Shown piece by piece: positions 1-5,398 of a stretch of 6,074 bases of DNA. The DNA is from Thermoproteus sp. UBA157 (GTDB lineage: Archaea > Thermoproteota > Thermoprotei > Thermoproteales > Thermoproteaceae): positions 85,262 to 91,335 of the forward strand of contig DANS01000015.1 in assembly GCA_002497345.1 (NCBI GenBank). Reading direction: 5' to 3'. The translations under genes were made by a program, and so were the position numbers. The first letter of the stretch is position 1, and the number at the start of each line of letters is the position of its first letter. A model generated the notes under the pieces. It saw only the letters and a list, made by a program, of their open reading frames with translations. It was not told the DNA's origin and made no database searches.

Positions 1-490
1 TCGTAGGCGTAGGCCAGCAACTTGCCGAAGTCGAGACCCTTCACGAATCTGAGATCTTGCGCCTCGTCGATGGCCGCTATCGAGTCCCTCGATCCTCCGC
101 ATATTCGTTCAATATCGAGAATATGGAGAATCCCCTCTCGCCCCAATCAAGCTCAATGCCGAGAGGCCCCGCGTGTACTCCCCCGAGCTTTCTCAAGTAC
201 TCAGCCACATCGGCGAACTTCCCCCTCAGCCTCGTCAACGCCTCGGGGAGTATGGTGTAGAGGCCTTGCTTGGTGTAGCCGTAGGTGGACAGAGCCCTCG
301 CGTCCACGTATATGTAGGGGAGCCCGCCCTCGTTGAGGAACGTCCTCACGACGGAGGTCTTGCCGATCAGCCTCACGCCCAGGCACGGAGTTAGGGGAGG
401 CCCGCCCCGCACGTGTTCGGCAAGGGCGCTCAGCTAGCCCCCTCTATAGAAAAGCTCATCGCGCCTTTCCTCGGGTCGAACAACTAGCAC
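1..490 (-). pseudogene. Archaeal-type ATPase (PF01637-like P-loop ATPase), broken and truncated by window edge
   Basis: Remnant of a crenarchaeal AAA-type ATPase, a family whose cellular role is mostly unknown. The likely start is GTG at 488-490, giving MLVVRPEERRDELF, typical of the family N-terminus. The frame then meets TAG at 434-436, inside what is usually F-D-R-E-E-E-L; here it reads F-Y-R-G-G-stop-L. The same frame continues through LSALAEHVRGGPPLT to the P-loop GVRLIGKTS (Walker A) and the family-like stretch YIYVDARALSTYGYTKQGLY. It stops again at 77-79. The Walker B segment IAAIDEAQDLRFVKG and FGKLLAYAY lie in the next frame, positions 3-86. Adding one base to the CCC at 86-88 joins the two frames as EDRGDSIAAIDEAQ. 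Nonsense codon plus frameshift makes this very probably a dead gene. The C-terminal part lies outside the window. No convincing TATA box is seen between it and the permease stop at 529. Confidence 0.85.
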
Positions 491-511
491 CCATGCTACC
501 CGCACCCATGC
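487..511. repeat. 15-bp period short tandem repeat at the ATPase pseudogene start
   Basis: The 10-mer GCACCCATGC occurs at 487-496 and again at 502-511, exactly 15 bp apart. Read on the minus strand it is in frame with the ATPase pseudogene, and each copy carries a GTG triplet (503-505 and 488-490). The second GTG is the better start because it gives the usual family N-terminal length. It looks like a small in-frame duplication, with no sign of a mobile element. Confidence 0.6.
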
Positions 512-528
512 GTGTTGGTCGCTAAGGC

Positions 529-1347
529 TTAGGCCTTGCCGCCGGTGCCCAGCGCGAGGAGCCCTCTTATGAAGTACCTGCCGAGCGCCACGAACACCAA
601 GAGGGGCGGGAGGGACGCTATGAGCGCCGCGGCGTACATCTGGTTGTAGACGTTGCCGGTCTGGCCAGTGAAGCTGAAGAGGGTGAGCATCACGTGTTTG
701 GTGTAGCCTCTGGTCAACACCAGCGGTATGAAGAGGTTGTTCCACCCCTGTATGGTCAAGAATATGGCGGTGGAGACGAAGCCGGGCCCCGTCAAGGGCA
801 ACACAACGCGTCTGAACAACGCGAGCTCAGACGCGCCGTCTATCTCCGCGGCCTCCACCACTTGTTTGGGGAGAGCCGTCATGAATATGTACATCATCAA
901 TGTGGCGAACGGCACGAAGAACACGAAGAAGGCCAGCGCCAAGCCGGGGAGTGTGTTGTAAAGCCCCAACGACTTGACGAAGTCCACCAGCGGCACCAAC
1001 GCCACTTGATAGGGCAGATACGTGGCTATGGCTATGGCGGTGATGAGGCCATCCCTCAAGCTGCCGACAAGTCTCAATAAGGCGTAGGCGCCCATGGCCC
1101 CCACGAAGGTGGCCGCCAACGCCACTGGGATTACGACAATCGCCGTGTTGAGCAGAGGCGCGGCCAAATGCTCGGCGGCTGAGATCAAGCTACTCACGTC
1201 GATAGCAGTCGGCGGGGTGAGGACAGATGTGGACATCACTTCCGAGAGGCTTTTGAGCGAGCCCACCACCATCGCATATAATGGCATAGCCCAGACGGCG
1301 CCCACGACGATTATCACGAAATATGCGAAAAGCGCGCGGGCGTTCAT
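529..1347 (-). CDS. ABC sugar transporter permease, MalG-type
   Basis: Integral membrane subunit of a carbohydrate ABC importer (CUT1/MalG-like, BPD_transp_1), 272 aa from the chosen start. About six hydrophobic segments are visible: roughly residues 6-27, 66-92, 101-124, 133-156, 189-208 and 238-260. The cytoplasmic EAA loop that docks to the ATPase is clear: E-A-A-E-I-D-G-A at about 165-172, followed by F-R-R-V-V-L-P-L and GPG. I chose ATG at 1345-1347 because it overlaps the TGA of the upstream permease as ATGA, a common sign of translational coupling. A GTG at 1357-1359 would add four residues (276 aa) and cannot be excluded. Neither start has a clear Shine-Dalgarno. It is the last gene of the three-gene importer operon; the pseudogene start lies 38 nt beyond its stop, with no ATPase gene between. 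Confidence 0.93.
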   Translation of the reverse strand: MNARALFAYFVIIVVGAVWAMPLYAMVVGSLKSLSEVMSTSVLTPPTAIDVSSLISAAEHLAAPLLNTAIVVIPVALAATFVGAMGAYALLRLVGSLRDGLITAIAIATYLPYQVALVPLVDFVKSLGLYNTLPGLALAFFVFFVPFATLMMYIFMTALPKQVVEAAEIDGASELALFRRVVLPLTGPGFVSTAIFLTIQGWNNLFIPLVLTRGYTKHVMLTLFSFTGQTGNVYNQMYAAALIASLPPLLVFVALGRYFIRGLLALGTGGKA

Positions 1348-2180
1348 AGCTTCAGCCACTTCCTGAACCCGTACATGGAGTAGGGTATCACTATAGCCGC
1401 CGATAGGGCCAAGATCACTATAGCGGCGGCGCTTGCCGTGGCGAAATATAGCGTAGCGAATTTGAAGTAGGTGTATATCACGAGTGTCATCGTGAACGGA
1501 TTCAAGAAGAGCATGGTGTAGGGCAGATCGAACATCTGGATGGAGAACAGCGTGTAAAAGATCGTCGCGATGATCAGAGCTTGCCTCGATTGAGGTATCA
1601 CTATCCTCAACATCACGTCGATCGTGTTAGCGCCGTCTACGTATGCGCTCTCGATCTGCGATTTGTCAACGTTGTAGAACATGGCTAGGTAGAACAAGAC
1701 GCCTAAGCCCGTGTAGACCCAAACGGATACCAGCGCGGTGCTCCAGAATGCGTTCGGGCCTTGGAGCCATAGGATCTTGGCCCCCAACATCGCATCTATG
1801 CCGCGATCGACGTCGAAGAGCCAACGCCATATGATGCCTGACGCCACCAGGGAGACGGCCAAGGGATATATGAAAAACGCCGTTGTTATGTTTCTGATCC
1901 TCGGGCTATCTATGTTGTAGATGGCCGAGGCTATTAATATTGCCATTAAGTTGCCCGCGGCCACCAGTATCACGACCCACAACAAGGTCCTCTCTAAGGA
2001 GGACACGAAATCGGGGTCGGAGAAGAGGGAGGCGAAGGTGGCCAAGCCGACGAATTGAGGCCTCAAGTGGAGTATCGAGTAATTGGTCAACGCTATGTAG
2101 AAGTTCCACAACACGAAGTAGTATAGAATGCCCGCAAAGATCAAGGCTGGAGCGAGGAAAAAAAGAAGCGAGATCTTCAT
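1344..2180 (-). CDS. ABC sugar transporter permease, MalF-type
   Basis: Partner permease of the same CUT1 importer, 278 aa, a usual length for short MalF/UgpA-type subunits without the large periplasmic insert of enteric MalF. Hydrophobic segments lie at about residues 5-31, 64-88, 99-121, 146-169, 201-226 and 244-268. The EAA loop is slightly divergent: E177-S-A-Y-V-D-G-A184, then I-V-I-P196 instead of the common LP, and Q-S-R after the proline. The acidic-G-A core that contacts the ATPase is kept. ATG 2178-2180 starts 3 nt after the binding-protein stop (2184-2186). There is no Shine-Dalgarno, so coupled translation is likely. Its TGA overlaps the ATG of the MalG-type gene. It should form a heterodimeric channel with that protein in the cytoplasmic membrane. 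Confidence 0.93.
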   Translation of the reverse strand: MKISLLFFLAPALIFAGILYYFVLWNFYIALTNYSILHLRPQFVGLATFASLFSDPDFVSSLERTLLWVVILVAAGNLMAILIASAIYNIDSPRIRNITTAFFIYPLAVSLVASGIIWRWLFDVDRGIDAMLGAKILWLQGPNAFWSTALVSVWVYTGLGVLFYLAMFYNVDKSQIESAYVDGANTIDVMLRIVIPQSRQALIIATIFYTLFSIQMFDLPYTMLFLNPFTMTLVIYTYFKFATLYFATASAAAIVILALSAAIVIPYSMYGFRKWLKL

Positions 2181-2183
2181 GAA

Positions 2184-3668
2184 CTAGGACGTGGCCGTCG
2201 CGTTGCCCCAGAACTTGTTATTGGGGAAGCCCATGTACCAGCCGTTCCACTCCTGCCTCTCCGTGGCGAGCGCCTTGGCCACGGTGGAGTACCACAAGTT
2301 GGTGTTGCCGGTCTGCGTCAACACGACTACTTGTTGCAACAAGTTCTGCCACACGTCCGAGAACAAACCGCCGTGGGTTAACGAATACACGTAGAACCTC
2401 GCGTCGCGGTACTGCTGGGCCTCCCATTGTTGCACCGCGGTTGGGTATATCGAGGTGCTTATGTTCTTATACGTGGCGATGGAGCCCTTGATCGGGTTGA
2501 ATATTGTCTGGCCTTGCGGGCCCGCGAAGAACTTGGCGAAGAGCACTCCGTACGACTCCTCGGGGCCGACGGGCACAGCGACCGAGTCTATCACCAAGCT
2601 ATAGATGCCCTGCGTGCCGGGGAACGGGGCGAATATGATGTCGCAGTTAGGTGTGATGTTGTCCACGGTACACATGGTCACGTTGGGGTACACGTTGTGT
2701 ATCAAGCCGACGGCCCAATCGCCGTCTACGTGGGCCAGGGCCTTCCCTTGGACGACATCCGCCACAGCGCCGGTCCAGTCCACGCTCGACCAGTCTGGCG
2801 ATAGGTACTTGGTCAAGTTGAGGTAGAGCTGGGTGGCCTCCACTATGGAGGGATCGTTGGGCGGCAGAGTTCCGTATAAGAACTGCATGAACTTATAGGG
2901 ACCGCCCACGGCCAGGAACAAGTTCTCCCAAGTCTGCAACAAGGTGAATTGATCGGCGCCGCCCAAAACTAAGCAAGGTATGCCGGCGGCCGCGGCCTTC
3001 TGGCACACTGCCAAGAGGTCTTGCACTGTGGTGGGCACCGAGGCGCCTATCTTGTCCAGTAGGTGTTTGTTGTACATTATCAAGTTGGCTCTGTGGACGT
3101 CCACGGGCAGGGAGAACATGCCCCCGTTGAGGGAGCAGGCCCACGCCACGCCGGGCGCTTGTTGTATCAAGCCTATCTGCTGAGCCGCCGACGTCATGTT
3201 CACGAAGGACTCGACCCCGTTAGGCGCCGCGTATATGTAGCTTATCATTTCGGGGCCGCAGTGGACTTGGAAGGCCGCCGGCGGCTTGCCGGCTTGTATC
3301 AACGTGAGTATCGCTATTTTGGCGTTAACGCCGGCGCCGCCCGGCACTGCGGTCTTCTCGACCCTTATACCATAGAGCTTAGTGAAGTTGCCTATAACGG
3401 CATCTATGGCGAACCTCTCGAGGCCGGCCCACCAAGTGTAGAAGGTTATGGTGGGCGGCCCGGTGGTGGTAGTGGTGGTGCCGGGCGCCGTCACTGTGAC
3501 GGTCTGGACCACTGTCGTGGCCGTCCCGCTGACTGTAGTGACCGAGGTAACCACCGAGGTGACTGTAGTCGGCGAAGGCGGCGCCGAGGGTCTCGTGGCC
3601 AAGATGGCCGCCACTATGGCTATTACCACCACCACTACGATTACGCCAACCAGTAGACCCGTACGCAT
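2184..3668 (-). CDS. Membrane-anchored ABC sugar-binding protein (glucose/mannose-type, family 1)
   Basis: Extracellular solute-binding protein, 494 aa, first gene of the importer operon. Residues 1-4 (MRTG) precede a Val/Ile-rich hydrophobic stretch (5-24). Residues 28-72 form a Thr/Ser/Val/Pro linker, and the binding domain starts at about 73. The charged start followed by G4 and a hydrophobic run resembles archaeal class III (pilin-like) signal peptides, but an uncleaved anchor would look the same. The binding domain shows a motif series I recall from the Thermus glucose/mannose-binding protein: W79-W80-A-G, GGAGVNAK (110-117), FQVHCG with H136, SLPVDVHR with H192, GDW with D317-W318, FAPFPGTQG (346-354), FNPIKGS with K394 and THGG with H432. 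This supports glucose or mannose as ligand; the assignment is by memory, not alignment. ATG 3666-3668 is supported by a box centred 26 nt upstream, implying a leaderless mRNA. Confidence 0.92.
   Translation of the reverse strand: MRTGLLVGVIVVVVVIAIVAAILATRPSAPPSPTTVTSVVTSVTTVSGTATTVVQTVTVTAPGTTTTTTGPPTITFYTWWAGLERFAIDAVIGNFTKLYGIRVEKTAVPGGAGVNAKIAILTLIQAGKPPAAFQVHCGPEMISYIYAAPNGVESFVNMTSAAQQIGLIQQAPGVAWACSLNGGMFSLPVDVHRANLIMYNKHLLDKIGASVPTTVQDLLAVCQKAAAAGIPCLVLGGADQFTLLQTWENLFLAVGGPYKFMQFLYGTLPPNDPSIVEATQLYLNLTKYLSPDWSSVDWTGAVADVVQGKALAHVDGDWAVGLIHNVYPNVTMCTVDNITPNCDIIFAPFPGTQGIYSLVIDSVAVPVGPEESYGVLFAKFFAGPQGQTIFNPIKGSIATYKNISTSIYPTAVQQWEAQQYRDARFYVYSLTHGGLFSDVWQNLLQQVVVLTQTGNTNLWYSTVAKALATERQEWNGWYMGFPNNKFWGNATATS
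3453..3587 (-). other. Thr/Ser/Val-rich stalk segment of the binding protein
   Basis: Encodes residues 28-72 of the sugar-binding protein. The segment is almost entirely Thr, Ser, Val, Pro and Gly and includes six consecutive Thr (residues 64-69, bases 3462-3479). Such segments in archaeal surface proteins are usually flexible, often O-glycosylated spacers between membrane anchor and folded domain. Short DNA repeats are visible: GACTGTAGT at 3531-3539 and 3561-3569 (30-bp period) and ACCGAGGT at 3541-3548 and 3553-3560 (12-bp period). This suggests growth by codon-scale duplication. Confidence 0.7.
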
Positions 3669-3756
3669 GAGTTGTATACATTGATAGTTATTAATTATTG
3701 CTTACGCTATTTGTCGATTTCGAGGGCCCACAGTAGGCATTCGCGTCTGCGTGTTC
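3669..3756. other. Intergenic region between the thioredoxin-like gene and the sugar importer operon
   Basis: Apart from the TATA box at 3688-3703, nothing else is recognisable. No oligo-T run follows the thioredoxin-like gene stop on the minus strand, so its transcript may read on toward the importer or end by another mechanism. Confidence 0.4.
3688..3703 (-). promoter_or_regulatory. Archaeal promoter (TATA box) of the sugar importer operon
   Basis: On the minus strand the sequence AATAATTAATAA (3699 down to 3688) is the only strongly A/T-rich run in the 88-bp gap between the thioredoxin-like gene and the binding protein. Its centre is about 26 nt upstream of the A of the ATG at 3668, so transcription should begin at or next to the start codon. 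A short purine-containing stretch (AAGC) lies just upstream and may act as a weak BRE. No Shine-Dalgarno precedes the ATG. Confidence 0.65.
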
Positions 3757-4488
3757 TTAGCCAAATAGCGAAAGGAACTCGCGGTCTGAGAGTATCGACG
3801 ACTGCTCCTCGGCAACCTTGGCCAAGTAGTGCTCCCCCCTCTCTTTTAGTATAGCCGCGAGGGCCTCCGCCACGTCTTTATCCACGTGGGGCCTCGGATA
3901 CTGGAGGCCCAGCCTCCCCACAGTGGCCTTGGCGAGGAGCCACAAGGAGATCTGCTCGACGCCTATCGACGCCGGGTTTATGCCAAGCCAGTAGAGCTCT
4001 CGGACGAGCCCGTAGGCCAGAGCCCTCAGCATACGGTTTCTGTTCTCGGCGAAGAGCTGGGCGTCCCGCCTCGATATCTCCTCGGCGGCGGCCTTAGCCA
4101 CCTCGGGCGCCTCGCGGAGGCGCGCCCTCGTGAGCACCTCGACGACTTCCCGATCGGCGAGGATCGGCTTGAAGGACTTATGCAACACGGCCAAGGACAG
4201 AAGAGCTTGGTTGTACGTGACGCCCGTCACGAAATTGTCCACGGCCTCCTCGACGGTCAATTGCGCCCTTGCGGAGCCCCGCAACAAGGCCTCGAGGTCG
4301 TCGGCGGTCACGGGGTCGTACAAGACCAGCCTCCCGTCTGCGAACACGGCCGGAATGCCCAGAACAGCGCGCCTTAAATCGGCCAGCGAGGCCGGGACGA
4401 ACTTTACTGAGAGGCCCCTCGCCTTGGCGTCCTTGTAGAGCTTCCAGCTGGAGGCGCACGTGTGGTGCACCACGACGGATACCTCCAT
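3757..4488 (-). CDS. Thioredoxin-like N-terminal domain protein with helical C-terminal domain, function unknown
   Basis: 243 aa, not recognised as a characterised protein. Residues 1-70 read as a thioredoxin/glutaredoxin-like fold: a beta strand (EVSVVVHH), then T10-C11-A-S-S14-W at the usual active-site position, a helix (KLYKDAKARG), a strand (LSVKFVPA), G44-I45-P46-A-V-F with the probable cis-proline, and a strand with DGRLV. The active site is CxxS, as in monothiol oxidoreductases, so dithiol chemistry is unlikely. C11 is the only cysteine in the protein. Residues 75-243 are mainly amphipathic helix (for example 94-120, 128-150, 152-169 and 204-232) with no motif I know. It follows the winged-helix regulator by 21 nt, and GGGAGGG sits just before the ATG, so the two genes are probably co-transcribed. 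The regulator may control it, or sense the same signal; this is inference only. Confidence 0.85.
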   Translation of the reverse strand: MEVSVVVHHTCASSWKLYKDAKARGLSVKFVPASLADLRRAVLGIPAVFADGRLVLYDPVTADDLEALLRGSARAQLTVEEAVDNFVTGVTYNQALLSLAVLHKSFKPILADREVVEVLTRARLREAPEVAKAAAEEISRRDAQLFAENRNRMLRALAYGLVRELYWLGINPASIGVEQISLWLLAKATVGRLGLQYPRPHVDKDVAEALAAILKERGEHYLAKVAEEQSSILSDREFLSLFG

Positions 4489-4489
4489 G

Positions 4490-4496
4490 CCCTCCC
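4490..4496 (-). promoter_or_regulatory. Shine-Dalgarno-like site before the thioredoxin-like gene
   Basis: On the minus strand GGGAGGG lies 2-8 nt before the ATG at 4486-4488. The spacing is short, but this is the only gene in the window with a clear purine-rich ribosome site. That fits an internal operon gene, whereas the first genes of transcripts here appear leaderless. It supports the chosen start. Confidence 0.45.
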
Positions 4497-4506
4497 GCAG
4501 AAGTAA

Positions 4507-4517
4507 TCTTTAAACGT
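4507..4517 (-). promoter_or_regulatory. Possible internal TATA-like box upstream of the thioredoxin-like gene
   Basis: The minus-strand sequence ACGTTTAAAGA overlaps the TAA stop of the regulator gene (4510-4512). The TTTAAA core is centred about 23-24 nt before the ATG at 4488. This is slightly closer than the usual 26-27 nt, and the downstream gene has a Shine-Dalgarno-like site, so co-transcription from the regulator promoter is at least as likely. Confidence 0.25.
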
Positions 4518-4902
4518 TTGCGCCCCTTCGCTCCCTTTCTTTATAACGCTCCTCGGCCATCATCTTAACAAGCTCGGCCAAATGGGGGGCCACCCTCTCC
4601 AGCCTCTCGACGGCCTCGGCGACTGTCATGTTGGGCTTTATGCCGTAGGCCATGAGGGTCAACGCGACATCCTCGAGGACGTCCTCGACCTTTATAATGC
4701 TGAGCGCATCGGCGGCCGGATTTATGGCGGCGTATCTCCTGTTGCCGACCTTGTACGTCTTCACGAGGCCTTGCCTTTCCAGATAGAAGATGTGCCACTG
4801 GGCGGCCCCGTAGCTTAAGCCGAGAGCCTTTGCTATCTTGTAGACGGGCTGGGGGCCCTCCTTGCGCAAGAGGTCCAATATGTTGGTCTTGACCTCATCC
4901 AC
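4510..4902 (-). CDS. Winged-helix transcriptional regulator (ArsR/MarR-like)
   Basis: 130-aa DNA-binding protein. Residues 4-13 (VKTNILDLLR) form the first helix. YKIAKALGLS (21-30) and YGAAQWHIFYLERQG (31-45) form the helix-turn-helix, and KTYKVGNRRYAAI (49-60) is the beta wing. This is the standard layout of archaeal winged-helix regulators that act as dimers. Residues 72-120 are helical (VEDVLEDVALTLMAYG; VAEAVERLERVAPHLAELVKMM) and probably dimerise or sense a ligand. There are no cysteines and no ArsR-type metal-binding cluster, so metal sensing by thiols is unlikely. The start is GTG at 4900-4902; an ATG at 4896-4898 is out of frame. A box at 4921-4935 is 26 nt upstream, consistent with a leaderless transcript. 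Its close link to the thioredoxin-like gene and the palindromic promoter suggest autoregulation. Confidence 0.9.
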   Translation of the reverse strand: MDEVKTNILDLLRKEGPQPVYKIAKALGLSYGAAQWHIFYLERQGLVKTYKVGNRRYAAINPAADALSIIKVEDVLEDVALTLMAYGIKPNMTVAEAVERLERVAPHLAELVKMMAEERYKERERRGANV

Positions 4903-4920
4903 GTGTCTTAGATAGAACCA

Positions 4921-4935
4921 ACAAAAAGCTTTTCG
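4921..4935 (-). promoter_or_regulatory. BRE/TATA promoter of the regulator operon, containing an AAAAGCTTTT palindrome
   Basis: The minus-strand sequence CGAAAAGCTTTTTGT reads as a BRE-like CGAAA followed by a TATA-like run, centred about 26 nt before the GTG at 4902. It begins immediately after the TAA of the preceding gene (4936-4938). The ten bases 4924-4933 (AAAAGCTTTT) form a perfect palindrome, so the same bases could hold a dimeric repressor. The T5 run could also help end transcription of the upstream gene, since oligo-T promotes archaeal termination. Confidence 0.55.
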
Positions 4936-5367
4936 TTATCCGAAGCTCAACCTGATCGGCTTCAAGTATGCGTCCACTAGCTTTGGCCTAAGCCCTCTGT
5001 CTTTCAAATACGCCGAGGCTTCCTCGGGCCCAACGCCCGGGAGGACCGCCGTGTAGGCCAACCGCTCGTCCACGTCGAAATACGCAGCCACGATATGCGG
5101 CGGGAGGTCCCCCTCTACGAGCTCCTTGAGCCGCCACGGATCGCCCCTCTTCACCTCGAAGACGTAGTGGGGGAGGACTAGCTCGTAGCCCAAATCCATG
5201 ACCCTTCTGGCCGCCTCAGCAGGCTGTATAGCCGCCTCGTCGATCTCGAGCACCACGCTATCGCCGTTGATATAGGCGTTGTATATGCCGGGTATCGTCA
5301 TGAGCATTTGCACCATCCCCTCATCTGCGTAGGACCTAGAGGCGAGCCTTAGCGCGAGCGTCCTCAT
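4936..5367 (-). CDS. Tandem ferredoxin-like (HMA-like) domain protein lacking CxxC, function unknown
   Basis: 143 aa, soluble, no signal peptide. Residues 1-64 follow the beta-alpha-beta-beta-alpha-beta order of heavy-metal-associated domains: a strand (LALRLAS), a helix up to LMTIPGIYNAYI, strand DSVVLEID, helix AEAARRVMDLGYEL. The IPGI...A segment and final GYEL are typical of that fold. The loop that normally carries GMxCxxC has only SRSYADEGM, so the two metal ligands are missing. Residues 68-132 repeat the pattern: FEVKR, PWRLKELVEG, HIVAAYFDVDE, RLAYTAVLPG, PEEASAYLKDRGLRPKLV. The protein contains no cysteine at all, so thiol-based metal transfer is excluded. It may bind another ligand or a protein. 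The start ATG 5365-5367 has an A/T-rich box about 22 nt upstream. The regulator promoter directly abuts its stop codon. Confidence 0.82.
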   Translation of the reverse strand: MRTLALRLASRSYADEGMVQMLMTIPGIYNAYINGDSVVLEIDEAAIQPAEAARRVMDLGYELVLPHYVFEVKRGDPWRLKELVEGDLPPHIVAAYFDVDERLAYTAVLPGVGPEEASAYLKDRGLRPKLVDAYLKPIRLSFG

Positions 5368-5385
5368 GTGTTGGTCGATTTCCCG

Positions 5386-5398
5386 ATTAAAGTCTTCG
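5386..5398 (-). promoter_or_regulatory. Possible TATA box of the HMA-like gene
   Basis: The minus-strand sequence CGAAGACTTTAAT contains the only A/T-rich core (CTTTAAT) close to the ATG at 5367. The core is centred about 22 nt upstream, a little closer than ideal for a leaderless start, with a purine-rich CGAAG before it that could serve as BRE. Confidence 0.4.

Noticed and set aside
524..537. Short inverted repeat AAGGC-TTAG-GCCTT overlapping the MalG-type permease stop, considered as a terminator
   Set aside because: Only five base pairs, no T-run follows on the minus strand, and archaeal terminators do not depend on such hairpins.
1345..1359. GTG at 1357-1359 as the start of the MalG-type permease
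   Set aside because: Possible, but the ATG at 1345-1347 overlaps the previous stop as ATGA and gives the more usual short N-terminus; the difference is four residues.
3063..3656. Long plus-strand open frame (197 aa) antisense to the binding protein
   Set aside because: Composition is Arg/Gly/His-rich with no domain; it mirrors the repetitive Thr/Val codons of the real gene.
3379..3681. Minus-strand ATG frame starting at 3681, just upstream of the binding-protein ATG
   Set aside because: It reads His/Gly/Ser-rich low-complexity sequence and overlaps the binding-protein gene in another frame; the TATA spacing fits 3668 better.
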